From: Leucothrix pacifica
GTDB lineage: Bacteria > Pseudomonadota > Gammaproteobacteria > Thiotrichales > Thiotrichaceae
Direction of reading: 5' to 3'
Assembly (NCBI RefSeq): GCF_003172875.1
Contig: NZ_QGKM01000005.1
Span: 2,720 to 66,719, forward strand
DNA: 64,000 nt
The position numbers and the translations under genes are program-made. Shown one piece after another: positions 52,822 through 61,680 of the stretch (the first letter of the stretch is position 1; the number at the start of each line of letters is the position of its first letter). Under the pieces are notes generated by a model that worked only from the letters and a program-made list of their open reading frames with translations, did no database searches and was not told the origin of the DNA.

Positions 52822-53334
52822 TTAAAAGTCCGGGTCCCAATCAACGACAATCGTCCCTGCATCAGTATCCACACTTTTCACGAAGCGATCTTTGACGTAA
52901 GGAATAAAACGCTCTTTATCCCCAGTGACAACCATCACGTCGTTGTTACCTGTCTCGAACAACCATTCCACTTCGCCTAAATCAACACCTTCCTGATTCT
53001 TGACTTGCAGACCGACCAGCTCTGACCAGTAGTATTCGCCTTCATCGAGCTTTTCAAGCTGACTTTTGCGAACATAAATAATTGCACCAACCATTGCTTC
53101 GGATTGATTACGATCATCAATACCTTCTAGCTGCGCAACAATAGCCTTACCCTGAACCCGACCCCGAAGTACCCGGTATTCAGTCGTCTTCCCTTGATGC
53201 TTTACAACCCACTGACGATAATCAGTAATTTGTATGCGAGGAGAAGTATGAGAAAAGACTTTAACCCAACCCTGAATACCAAACACACCGTTGATATTGC
53301 CAAGCTCGATTAGCTCATCCTGTATCTCACTCAT
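52822..53334 (-). CDS. rimM: Ribosome maturation factor RimM
   Basis: 170 residues from the ATG at 53334; a TTG two codons earlier is also open. RimM domain starts with ELGNINGVFGIQGWVKVFSHT, and the PRC-barrel with GEYYWSELVGLQV and GNNDVMVV follows. It helps mature the 30S 3' head and binds S19. Between rpsP and trmD. Confidence 0.95.
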   Translation of the reverse strand: MSEIQDELIELGNINGVFGIQGWVKVFSHTSPRIQITDYRQWVVKHQGKTTEYRVLRGRVQGKAIVAQLEGIDDRNQSEAMVGAIIYVRKSQLEKLDEGEYYWSELVGLQVKNQEGVDLGEVEWLFETGNNDVMVVTGDKERFIPYVKDRFVKSVDTDAGTIVVDWDPDF

Positions 53335-53348
53335 TGTCAAACGACCAC

Positions 53349-53609
53349 TTATGCAGCAGTTGCAGCAGCCTTAGCAGCTTCTTTTAACAATGTAGTCACA
53401 CGCTGACTAGTCTGTGCACCTTGAGAAACCCAGTGTGCAACACGCTCGTCTTCAAGGTGCAAACGCACTTCCTGACCACGTGCTCCAGGATTGAAGTAAC
53501 CCAAACGCTCAATGTAACCACTGTCACGTGGCTTACGTGAATCTGTTACTACGATATTGTAAAATGGACGCTTCTTAGAACCGCCTCTTGCCATACGAAT
53601 TGTAACCAT
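53349..53609 (-). CDS. rpsP: 30S ribosomal protein S16
   Basis: 86 residues (E. coli 82). [35 protein letters not shown] and [12 protein letters not shown] mark it. Late in 16S 5'-domain assembly. First gene of its operon; a plausible -10 (TACAAT, about 53679-53684) lies upstream but no good -35. Confidence 0.97.
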   Translation of the reverse strand: MVTIRMARGGSKKRPFYNIVVTDSRKPRDSGYIERLGYFNPGARGQEVRLHLEDERVAHWVSQGAQTSQRVTTLLKEAAKAAATAA

Positions 53610-53684
53610 ACTTAATATCTTCAGTCAGTTTGTCAGGACAGCACAAAGCACCCTGCCAGAAAAGGAAACGCGGAATTGTACGCT

Positions 53685-53910
53685 AATCTTCAAATAATAA
53701 AAGAGGAATTTTCAAAGAAAATCCGAAAAGATGCGATTTTACAGAATATACCGCTAGTATAGAGAAACATTGGCGCACCGGATGCTACGGTATAGAGTTG
53801 ACTTAGGCAGGCGTGCTTTCACCCCAAGTCACATTATAAAATAGACTGCCTACACGCTTTAGAGCGAAGCTGAAAATAAAAATAATAAACAGACTCACTC
53901 AAGGACATCT
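53685..53910. other. Structured non-coding part of the rpsP-ffh gap
   Basis: No gene was found here. Two short inverted repeats are seen: TAGGCAG (53804-53810) with CTGCCTA (53846-53852), and TGACTT (53799-53804) with AAGTCA (53826-53831); they overlap, so only one can form at a time. A TATAAAAT stretch is at 53835-53842. It may be the 5' part of the transcript of the small ORF that follows. Confidence 0.3.
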
Positions 53911-54042
53911 ATGCATCAACGCATATTGGGAGCGAAGCGAGTCATTAAACGACTGACAAGCCTACGCCTCAGGAAAAACCAAAAATTCAGAGCCCTGATC
54001 GGCAAATCAAATTACGGTGTTCAATACACTTATAAGCTCTAG
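53911..54042 (+). CDS. Candidate small basic protein, 43 residues
   Basis: An ATG with AAGGA five bases upstream opens 43 codons and ends at TAG. The peptide begins MHQRILGAKRVIKRLTSLRL and ends YTYKL. It has 12 Lys/Arg and no Asp or Glu, so it is strongly cationic. A plus-strand terminator follows 43 bases later. It is on the opposite strand from rpsP and ffh. No family is recognised; a ribosome-associated or nucleic-acid-binding small protein is possible but unproven. It could also be a chance ORF in a regulatory RNA. Confidence 0.4.
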   Translation: MHQRILGAKRVIKRLTSLRLRKNQKFRALIGKSNYGVQYTYKL

Positions 54043-54084
54043 CACTAATCAATACCTTGCACTCAAAGTCGCAGAGTAGACAAG

Positions 54085-54120
54085 ATCGGGAGACTACCAC
54101 GCAGCCTCCCGGTATTTTTT
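54085..54120 (+). terminator. Plus-strand terminator in the rpsP-ffh gap
   Basis: ATCGGGAG, a 13-base loop, CTCCCGGT, then ATTTTTT: a stem of about 8 bp with G-U and a T-run on the plus strand only. Its T-run overlaps the ffh stop codon. The minus-strand side lacks a T-run, so it is oriented for the small plus-strand ORF and not for ffh. Confidence 0.72.
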
Positions 54121-55492
54121 ACATTCCGGGGAAACCACCACCCATACCCGGCGGCAACTGACCTTTCATGCCACGCATCATCTTCTTCAGACCACCGCCA
54201 GAGAATTTCTTCATCATCTTGCTCATTTGCTTATGCTGCTTCAACAGGCGATTTACATCCTGTATTTGTAAGCCACAACCATTAGCGATACGGCGCTTAC
54301 GTGAGCCTTTAATTAAGTCAGGAAAACGACGTTCTTGCGGCGTCATAGAGTTAATCACAGCAACCATGCGCTTTACCTGCACATTCGTTGACTCCTGATT
54401 AACGACATCAGCCATCTTCCCCATACCCGGTAACTTATCGACTAAGCCACCCATGCCGCCCATTTTTTCCATTTGCAGCATTTGATTACGCAGGTCTTCA
54501 AGATCAAAGCCTTTACCCTTGTTAATCTTACGCGCCAGCTTTTGCGCTTGCTTATGATCAACATTACGCTGTGCTTCCTCAACCAGCGACAGTACGTCAC
54601 CCATGCCAAGAATTCGTGATGCAATACGATCCGGATGGAAAGGCTCAAGCGCATCAAGCTTCTCACCCATACCGATAAATTTAATCGGCTTACCAGTAAT
54701 TTGTCGAACCGACAGTGCCGCACCACCTCGCGCATCACCATCTGCTTTGGTCAAAACAACACCGGTTAGTGGCAAGGCATCACCAAACGCCTTAGCCGTA
54801 TTCGCGGCATCCTGACCAGTCATGCTATCGACAACAAACAGCGTCTCTACGGGTGTAATCGCAGCATGTACCGACTGAATTTCTTTCATCATCTCATCAT
54901 CGATATGCAGACGACCTGCCGTATCCACAATTAAGATATCTAAATATTGTTTTTTGGCTTCAGCAAGGGCTGCTTGAGCAATCGCTACCGGAGGCTGATC
55001 AACACTACTCGGGATAAATACTGCGCCCGTTTGCTCTGCCAGAGTCTCCAACTGCTTAATTGCCGCCGGACGGTAAACGTCACAACTAACCACACCAACC
55101 GTTTTCTTTTCGCGCGACTTCAAAAGCTGTGCTAATTTACCGGCCGTTGTTGTCTTACCAGCACCTTGCAAACCCGCCATCAAAATGACTGCCGGAGGCT
55201 GTGCATTCAGGTCAAGCGACTCATTCGCCTGACCCATGGTTTCAACCAACTCATCATTAACAATCTTGATCAGCGCCTGACCCGGCGACAAACTAGACAA
55301 TACTTCTTTACCAATGGCACGCTCTTTTACCCGTGCGACAAACTCCCGCACAACCGGCAAGGCCACGTCAGCCTCAAGCAGCGCCATTCGCACTTCACGC
55401 AGCGTGTCTTTAATATTCTCGTCAGTGAGGCGCGCCTGGCCGCGAAGTTTTTTGACCGTATGAGATAAACGATCGCTTAGATTTTCAAACAT
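54119..55492 (-). CDS. ffh: Signal recognition particle protein Ffh
   Basis: 457 residues (E. coli 453). N and G domains: GLQGAGKTTTAGKLA (about 104-118), DTAGRLHIDDEMM, TKADGDARGG. The M domain has the KFIGMGEKLD hinge, the GSRKRRIANGCG RNA-binding segment and a Met/Gly-rich end. It binds signal sequences and 4.5S RNA and delivers ribosomes to FtsY. It starts from an extended -10 promoter and is divergent from ypjD. Confidence 0.97.
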   Translation of the reverse strand: MFENLSDRLSHTVKKLRGQARLTDENIKDTLREVRMALLEADVALPVVREFVARVKERAIGKEVLSSLSPGQALIKIVNDELVETMGQANESLDLNAQPPAVILMAGLQGAGKTTTAGKLAQLLKSREKKTVGVVSCDVYRPAAIKQLETLAEQTGAVFIPSSVDQPPVAIAQAALAEAKKQYLDILIVDTAGRLHIDDEMMKEIQSVHAAITPVETLFVVDSMTGQDAANTAKAFGDALPLTGVVLTKADGDARGGAALSVRQITGKPIKFIGMGEKLDALEPFHPDRIASRILGMGDVLSLVEEAQRNVDHKQAQKLARKINKGKGFDLEDLRNQMLQMEKMGGMGGLVDKLPGMGKMADVVNQESTNVQVKRMVAVINSMTPQERRFPDLIKGSRKRRIANGCGLQIQDVNRLLKQHKQMSKMMKKFSGGGLKKMMRGMKGQLPPGMGGGFPGM

Positions 55493-55521
55493 ATTTTTGA
55501 CTACTTATTAGTTGTATGTGA

Positions 55522-55534
55522 TGTCAAATTGACA
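55522..55534. repeat. Palindrome TGTCAAATTGACA in the ffh leader
   Basis: A perfect 6-bp inverted repeat around one base, 30 to 42 bases before the ffh start. It could be an operator half or a small hairpin. No regulator is known from the sequence. Confidence 0.4.
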
Positions 55535-55561
55535 AGACTCTTTCAAACGCAACAGCTTGAA

Positions 55562-55634
55562 GTGAATATTCTATTGATTACGCCCTATGCACAACGCGGG
55601 TTCCATTATACCATTATGCCCTGAGAATATTCAC
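55562..55634. repeat. Perfect 11-bp inverted repeat in the ffh/ypjD promoter region
   Basis: GTGAATATTCT (55562-55572) and AGAATATTCAC (55624-55634) are exact reverse complements, 51 bases apart. Each contains the palindrome GAATATTC. They flank the predicted ffh -10 element and lie just upstream of ypjD. The pattern fits a paired operator, but no regulator can be named. Confidence 0.6.
55605..55613 (-). promoter_or_regulatory. Extended -10 promoter of ffh
   Basis: Minus strand TGG then TATAAT, a perfect extended -10, about 113 bases upstream of the ffh start. The -35 region (TGAATA) is weak and falls inside the right copy of the GAATATTC repeat. Confidence 0.6.
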
Positions 55635-55647
55635 CTGAACCAAAATA

Positions 55648-56457
55648 ATGATAACAATCGGCATCATTGCTATTTTCCTTTATACAGCCGCCTGGGCAAC
55701 TTTGGCGACACGCTGGCGAGCGAATTTAAAACAAACACCGCCACCAGCTTATAGCAAGCATTATCTTTGGATGTGGTTAGTCGCAGCAAGTTGCCATGCC
55801 GCTTATCTGTATGCCCCTCTATTCCACCAACACCATCTGGCACTGGACTTCCTCAGTGCTGCGTCACATGTGATGTGGCTGGCAGGGCAAATCCTACTCA
55901 TTACAGCGATCACTCATAGACTGGAAAGCCTGAACTTGTTCACTATTCCGTTTATAGCCTTATCGCTGCTGCTACAATTATCGGTTCCAGTCTCTGAAGA
56001 AACCAAACTGGTATTGATGAGCGGCTTAGGTGTGCATATTTTTTCCGCTTTACTTGCCTATAGTATGTTGATGATTGCAGCAATTCAAGGCGTCCTGTTG
56101 GCCTACCAGCACAACCATTTACACAATCATCGGCCTAATGCTTTGCTCAGGGCACTCCCTGCCTTACAGGACATGGATAACCTGTTATTCCGCTTTATCA
56201 GTGTCGGCGTAGCACTACTCAGTCTTGCCTTAATCACCGGCTTCATTTATCTGGATAATTTATTTGGACAGCATGTCGCGCACAAAACCATCTTATCCAT
56301 CATTGCCTGGTTCGTTTTTTCAGCCCTACTCTATGGCCGCTGGCGCTATGGATGGCGGGGAATTAGCGCCACTCGCTGGACACTCAGCGGCTTCGGCATC
56401 CTTATGCTTGCCTTTTTTGGCACCAAATTCGTACAAGAGTATCTACTAGCACCGTGA
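55648..56457 (+). CDS. ypjD: Cytochrome c assembly (CcsA/CcmC-type) inner-membrane protein YpjD
   Basis: 269 residues with about eight hydrophobic segments and a core like the CcmC/CcsA heme-handling family; several membrane His residues are seen (for example in SAASHVMWL and SGLGVHIFSALLAY). The YpjD branch has no proven role in cytochrome c synthesis. It lies between ffh and corB, as in E. coli. Its stop overlaps the corB GTG, so the two are coupled. Confidence 0.85.
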   Translation: MITIGIIAIFLYTAAWATLATRWRANLKQTPPPAYSKHYLWMWLVAASCHAAYLYAPLFHQHHLALDFLSAASHVMWLAGQILLITAITHRLESLNLFTIPFIALSLLLQLSVPVSEETKLVLMSGLGVHIFSALLAYSMLMIAAIQGVLLAYQHNHLHNHRPNALLRALPALQDMDNLLFRFISVGVALLSLALITGFIYLDNLFGQHVAHKTILSIIAWFVFSALLYGRWRYGWRGISATRWTLSGFGILMLAFFGTKFVQEYLLAP

Positions 56458-57737
56458 ACATCGATAGCATTCCGCTAGGCCTATTATTTTTTATTTTATT
56501 CATTTTGTTTCTGCTCTCCGCCTTCTTCTCAGGCTCAGAAACCGCTCTAATGGCACTCAACCGCTACAAACTTAAGCACCTTGCAAAAAGCAGTCGAGGG
56601 GCAAGACTTGCCGTCAAATTATTAGACCAACCGGACCGATTGATTGGTTTAATCCTTCTCGGAAACAACCTGGTTAACATACTCATAACCCAGCTCGCTA
56701 CCCTCATTGGGTTTCGCATCGCGGGAAATTTGGGTGTCGCGCTGGCTACGGGTGCGCTGACGTTTATGTTGCTTATCTTTGCTGAAGTAACACCAAAAAC
56801 GATCGCAGCACTCAAATCAGAAGCCATCGCATTTCCGGCGGCTTATGTTTATACGCCATTACTAAGAATCGCTTATCCGATGGTCTGGCTAATTAATCTA
56901 TTGGCAAACTCGATCGTCAAATTGTTTGGTGTCGACCCAAAAGATGCCAGCTTAGAATCACTCTCACATGAAGAACTCAAGGCCGTGGTGAATGAGGCGG
57001 GGGATAAAATTCCAACAAACCACCAAGACATGTTGGTTAGTATTTTGGATATGGAATCCACAACGGTTGAGGATATTATGATTCCCCGAACCGATGTCAG
57101 TGGCATCGATATTCTGGATGATTGGAATGATATTGAAGAGCAGATTTTACAAACTAATTTCACCCGACTGCTGATCTATGAAGGACAGTTAGATAATGTT
57201 TTAGGCTTCGTCAATATACGCTCCCTACTACCACTCCTGCACGAGGATCGCTTAGCTCGTGAAGATCTTCTGGAAACCATTCGTCCCGCTTATTTTACCC
57301 CCGCAGGTACAGTACTGACCCAGCAGCTCATCAATTTCCAGTCTGAAAAGAGACGGGTGGCGATTGTGGTGGATGAGTATGGCGAAATACAGGGTATGGT
57401 CACACTGGAAGACATTCTGGAAGAAATCGTCGGAGCCTTCTCACCAACAGCATTTAATGCAGAGCTTATTCCGCAGGAAGACGGCACAGTATGGGTTGAT
57501 GGCAGCATGCATATCCGCGAGATCAACAGAGATCTGAAAATAGAACTCCCGACCGATGGCCCAAAAACAATCAATGGACTAATCTCCGAACACCTTGGCT
57601 CTATACCGGTTCCCGGCGTTACTATTCTGGTAAATAACTATCCGCTTGAAGTTCGCCAAACCCGAAATAATGCAGTAAAAACATTAATTCTGTATCCTCG
57701 CATCAATCGTCAACCACCTTCGGAAGATCATGGCTAA
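56454..57737 (+). CDS. corB: CorB/CNNM family magnesium-cobalt transporter with CBS domains
   Basis: 427 residues from a GTG overlapping the ypjD stop. Order: DUF21/CNNM membrane domain (about 1-180, with FFSGSETALMALN at the second segment), two CBS domains (about 195-330; MIPRTDVSGID, VDEYGEIQGMVTLED), and a C-terminal CorC/HlyC domain. E. coli CorB (YfjD) aids Mg/Co efflux; substrate here is inferred. It overlaps radA by 8 bases. Confidence 0.92.
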   Translation: MNIDSIPLGLLFFILFILFLLSAFFSGSETALMALNRYKLKHLAKSSRGARLAVKLLDQPDRLIGLILLGNNLVNILITQLATLIGFRIAGNLGVALATGALTFMLLIFAEVTPKTIAALKSEAIAFPAAYVYTPLLRIAYPMVWLINLLANSIVKLFGVDPKDASLESLSHEELKAVVNEAGDKIPTNHQDMLVSILDMESTTVEDIMIPRTDVSGIDILDDWNDIEEQILQTNFTRLLIYEGQLDNVLGFVNIRSLLPLLHEDRLAREDLLETIRPAYFTPAGTVLTQQLINFQSEKRRVAIVVDEYGEIQGMVTLEDILEEIVGAFSPTAFNAELIPQEDGTVWVDGSMHIREINRDLKIELPTDGPKTINGLISEHLGSIPVPGVTILVNNYPLEVRQTRNNAVKTLILYPRINRQPPSEDHG

Positions 57738-59094
57738 ACCAAAGACTCAATATGTTTGTACTGCCTGTGGCACTGTCCATTTAAAATGGGCTGGCCAGTG
57801 TAGCGACTGCCATGAATGGAATACACTACAAGAAGAAGCGGTTATCCCCAGCACACCCACCTCAAAAGTGGCGCAGCGAGTAGGTTATGCCGGCGCTGAA
57901 ACCAATCGCATCAAGTCGATCAATGAAATTGACACACGAGATGACATCAGAACACATACAGGCATGTCTGAACTGGATCGGGTACTGGGTGGCGGTTTGG
58001 TTCAAGGTTCAGTGATCCTGATTGGTGGAGATCCGGGAATTGGTAAGTCTACGATATTAATTCAGACATTATCCTCCTTTCAGGAAATGAAAACGCTCTA
58101 TGTCACCGGCGAGGAATCCTTGCAGCAGGTCTCAGTGCGTGCTCAACGACTAGAGCTACCGACAGACAAGCTACGCTTACTCACAGAGACTTGTATTGAG
58201 CGCATTATCGAAATGGCCAGCGTTGAAAAACCCGAAGTCATGGTGATTGACTCGATCCAAACGATTTACACCGAACACCTGACCTCTGCACCCGGCTCTG
58301 TTAGCCAGATTCGTGAAGCTACAGCTAAACTGACACGCTATGCTAAACAGACCAATACTGCGGTCTTTATCGCTGGCCACGTGACCAAAGAAGGTACACT
58401 TGCCGGCCCTCGTGTCCTTGAACATATGGTGGATACTGTACTGTACTTTGAAGGTGATCCGGGTAGTCGCTTCCGCTTGCTACGCGCTGTAAAGAATCGT
58501 TTTGGGGCAGTCAATGAGTTAGGCGTGTTTGCCATGACTGACAAGGGCCTAAAAGGCGTCAGCAACCCCTCCTCCATCTTTCTGTCGCGTCATGAAGATG
58601 ACGTACCCGGCAGTGTGATCATGGTAACCCGCGAAGGCACACGACCACTCCTAGTAGAAGTACAGGCATTGGTTGATGAAAGCCACGGTTCGCAACCACG
58701 CCGGGTAGCGCTAGGACTCGAGCAAAATAGAATGGCTATGCTCCTGGCGGTTATGCATCGTCATGGTGGTATTTCAATGTTCGACCAAGATGTATTTGCC
58801 AATGTGGTAGGTGGTGTAAAAATATCTGAAACCGCGGCTGACTTACCGCTGATGCTGGCAGCACTCTCCAGCTTTAGAAACCGCCCTCACCCATCAGACA
58901 TGGTGGTGTTTGGGGAAATAGGCTTAGCCGGTGAAATTCGTCCCGTACCAAACGGCGAAGAGCGGCTGAAAGAAGCACAGAAACATGGATTTAAACGCGC
59001 CATTATCCCAAAAGGCAATATGCCGAGAAAAACACCAAAAGGCATGACAATCTTTGCCGCACAACGACTAGAAGAGGCATTAGAGTACCTGTGA
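57730..59094 (+). CDS. radA: DNA repair protein RadA
   Basis: 454 residues (E. coli 460). Zinc finger CTACGTVHLKWAGQCSDC at the N-terminus, RecA-like ATPase with Walker A GGDPGIGKST (about 97-106), the RadA-only KNRFG motif, and a C-terminal Lon-like domain. It is a branch-migration helicase in recombination repair. It overlaps both corB and glnD, so four genes are joined. Confidence 0.97.
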   Translation: MAKPKTQYVCTACGTVHLKWAGQCSDCHEWNTLQEEAVIPSTPTSKVAQRVGYAGAETNRIKSINEIDTRDDIRTHTGMSELDRVLGGGLVQGSVILIGGDPGIGKSTILIQTLSSFQEMKTLYVTGEESLQQVSVRAQRLELPTDKLRLLTETCIERIIEMASVEKPEVMVIDSIQTIYTEHLTSAPGSVSQIREATAKLTRYAKQTNTAVFIAGHVTKEGTLAGPRVLEHMVDTVLYFEGDPGSRFRLLRAVKNRFGAVNELGVFAMTDKGLKGVSNPSSIFLSRHEDDVPGSVIMVTREGTRPLLVEVQALVDESHGSQPRRVALGLEQNRMAMLLAVMHRHGGISMFDQDVFANVVGGVKISETAADLPLMLAALSSFRNRPHPSDMVVFGEIGLAGEIRPVPNGEERLKEAQKHGFKRAIIPKGNMPRKTPKGMTIFAAQRLEEALEYL

Positions 59095-61667
59095 AATTAA
59101 AAGAAACTATGGAGCAGTCTTATCAAAAGCTTAAGGATGATTTTGATAAGGGAGTACCTGTTCAGGACTTAATGCAGGACCGCAGTGACACCATTGACCA
59201 CGTAGTCACTGAGATGTGGAATGACTCCGGACTAACTGACACTAACAGCACTGCACTAATCGCGGTGGGGGGATACGGACGTGCTGAAATGCATCCCGCT
59301 TCTGATGTCGATTTACTCATTATATTGCAAAGCGAGCCAGACAGTGAACTCGAATCAAAGCTGTCAGACTTCCTAACATCATTGTGGGATCTGGGCCTGG
59401 AGGTCGGACACAGCGTCCGCACCGTCGAACAGTGTGTTGAGGAAGCAGAGCAAGACCTCACCGTCATCACAAACCTGATTGAATCGCGCCACCTAACCGG
59501 GAACAAGACGTTATTCGATCAATTAACACAAAGCATCGGCACAGATCGCCTGTGGCCTAGCCAGGTATTTTTTGATGCCAAAATGGGCGAACAAAGAGCA
59601 CGCTATGATCAATACGGTGACACAGCCTACCGAGTAGAGCCAAACCTCAAAGAAGGTCCGGGCGGTCTACGTGATATACAAACCATCGACTGGGTAACGG
59701 AGCGAACCTATGGCGTGCGCTTGCTTGAAGTCCCTTTCGAGCAGAACCTTTTGACCCGCAAGGAACTTGATACCATCATCAAGGGCAAACACTTTCTGTG
59801 GAAAGTCCGTTTTGCACTCCATATTTTGGCTGACCGAAAAGAAGACCGCTTACTGTTTGATTACCAACGCTCACTCGCTCACATGTTTGGCTATAAAAAT
59901 GATGCCAATAATGAGTCCATAGAACAATTCATGCAGAGCTACTATCGGACTATAACTGAGCTGGAACGTTTGAACGAAGTATTGCTGGGTGTACTGCGTA
60001 AAAAAATACTGCCGCCAACCAATACTAAACCCTACCATGTCACACCGCTCTATCTAAACGATGATGACTATCTGGCGATTGCAAACCCTGATGTCTTTAA
60101 AAACCATCCACATACGCTTCTGGGAATCTTTCATACCATCCAGGTAACGCCACAATTAAAAGGTTTAACGCCCGATACCATCCGGGAACTTCGAAACAAC
60201 CTTCATCTGATCGATGAAGAATTTCGTAATAAAGACGAACACAAACAAATCTTTATGGACATCCTCAAGGAGTCCTATGGCATCACATTCGTTCTGCGCC
60301 GTATGAATCGCTATGGCGTACTTGCCGCGTACATTCCTGCATTCGCAAACATTGTCGGGCGAATGCAATATGATTTATTCCACGCCTTCACTGTTGATGA
60401 CCACACACTCAATCTGGTGAGGCATATTCGTCACCTGAGCGTCGAAGATGGCAGAAAGAAACACCCCTTACTCAGCAAAATATTCAATACACTCAACAAG
60501 CCGCAACTGCTTTATCTGGCCGCACTGTTTCACGACATTGCCAAGGGCCGTCCGGGGTCTCACTCAGAACTTGGTGCCGTTGATGCGCTGGAATTTTGTC
60601 AATCTCACGGTTTAAATGAATACGATTCCAACTTAGTAAGCTGGCTGGTTAAACAACATCTATTGATGAGCACAACTGCGCAACGCAAAGACATTAGCGA
60701 CCCAGAGATTATCAAAGAGTTTGCAAACACCGTCGCCATTCAGCAACGTTTGGATTACCTGTACTTGTTGACCATCTGCGACATTCGCAGTACCAACCCA
60801 ACCCTGTTAACTGACTGGAAAAACGCTTTATTACGGGAGTTGTATAAATCAACGCGTAGCTATCTACAACAAGATGAGACTCCCAATCCGACGACTCAAG
60901 AACTTCTTGAAGAAAAGAAAAACTCAGCAGCTAGTCAGTTAGCGAAGCAAAATATTAGCAGGGAAGAGTGTGAAACGTTCTGGTCCGAGATGAATGCAGA
61001 ATACTTACTGCAACATTCTGTCGATGAGCTAGTCTGGCATATCGAGGAAATTCAACAAGTCACCGATACGCCTATTGTTCGGATGAAACAGGATGAAAAA
61101 CTCAGTAGTAGTCAGGTATTTATTTATGCTAAAGATAAAAGCAGCCTATTTACTCGCATCTGCTCTGCGCTGGAGCAAATGCAGTTAAACATTGTCGCGG
61201 CTGATCTGGCGGAAAGAAATAATGGACACGCATTGGATACACTAACCTTTCTTGATGCCCACGGTAAACGTGTCACCATGCCCAGCGATCAGGCAACGAT
61301 TTTAAAGACCATCAAACGGAATATAACTCGCGAGGACTTTAGCGTCAGTGACAGGAATTACCGCATACCGAGACAGCTAAAGTATTTTGATATCCCAACA
61401 CGAGTCACGTTCACTCAGAATGAGCTCAGAGGCCAGACGGTACTGACGCTGTATACCTCCGACTGCCCGGGACTGCTCACCCGAATCAGTGAAGTATTTT
61501 ATAACGAAGGATTGGTTGTGCAAGGAGCAAGAATTTCTACGCTAGGAGAAGAAGCAGAAGATATTTTCTACCTCACAGATACTGAAAACAACCCAATTAC
61601 GGATGTTGACCGACAGGAAAGTATTCGGGCATTACTGAAGGAGAAGCTACAACAACTCTGGACGTAG
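59091..61667 (+). CDS. glnD: Bifunctional uridylyltransferase/uridylyl-removing enzyme GlnD
   Basis: 858 residues (E. coli 890) from a GTG overlapping the radA stop. Nucleotidyltransferase motif GGYGR (60-64) with D72 and D74, a GlnD-type linker (YRVEPNLKEGPGGLRD), HD domain with LFHDIAKG (about 477-484), and two ACT domains (about 677 and 784 onward). It adds and removes UMP on PII proteins according to glutamine level. The link to radA rather than to map-rpsB-tsf is less usual. Confidence 0.95.
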   Translation: MKLKETMEQSYQKLKDDFDKGVPVQDLMQDRSDTIDHVVTEMWNDSGLTDTNSTALIAVGGYGRAEMHPASDVDLLIILQSEPDSELESKLSDFLTSLWDLGLEVGHSVRTVEQCVEEAEQDLTVITNLIESRHLTGNKTLFDQLTQSIGTDRLWPSQVFFDAKMGEQRARYDQYGDTAYRVEPNLKEGPGGLRDIQTIDWVTERTYGVRLLEVPFEQNLLTRKELDTIIKGKHFLWKVRFALHILADRKEDRLLFDYQRSLAHMFGYKNDANNESIEQFMQSYYRTITELERLNEVLLGVLRKKILPPTNTKPYHVTPLYLNDDDYLAIANPDVFKNHPHTLLGIFHTIQVTPQLKGLTPDTIRELRNNLHLIDEEFRNKDEHKQIFMDILKESYGITFVLRRMNRYGVLAAYIPAFANIVGRMQYDLFHAFTVDDHTLNLVRHIRHLSVEDGRKKHPLLSKIFNTLNKPQLLYLAALFHDIAKGRPGSHSELGAVDALEFCQSHGLNEYDSNLVSWLVKQHLLMSTTAQRKDISDPEIIKEFANTVAIQQRLDYLYLLTICDIRSTNPTLLTDWKNALLRELYKSTRSYLQQDETPNPTTQELLEEKKNSAASQLAKQNISREECETFWSEMNAEYLLQHSVDELVWHIEEIQQVTDTPIVRMKQDEKLSSSQVFIYAKDKSSLFTRICSALEQMQLNIVAADLAERNNGHALDTLTFLDAHGKRVTMPSDQATILKTIKRNITREDFSVSDRNYRIPRQLKYFDIPTRVTFTQNELRGQTVLTLYTSDCPGLLTRISEVFYNEGLVVQGARISTLGEEAEDIFYLTDTENNPITDVDRQESIRALLKEKLQQLWT

Positions 61668-61680
61668 CCTCTCCGTCTGA

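Noticed and set aside
53798-53840. TTGACT and TATAAA in the rpsP-ffh gap as a plus-strand promoter for the small ORF
   Set aside because: The two boxes are about 31 bases apart, far outside the 15-19 base range, and no better pair was found.
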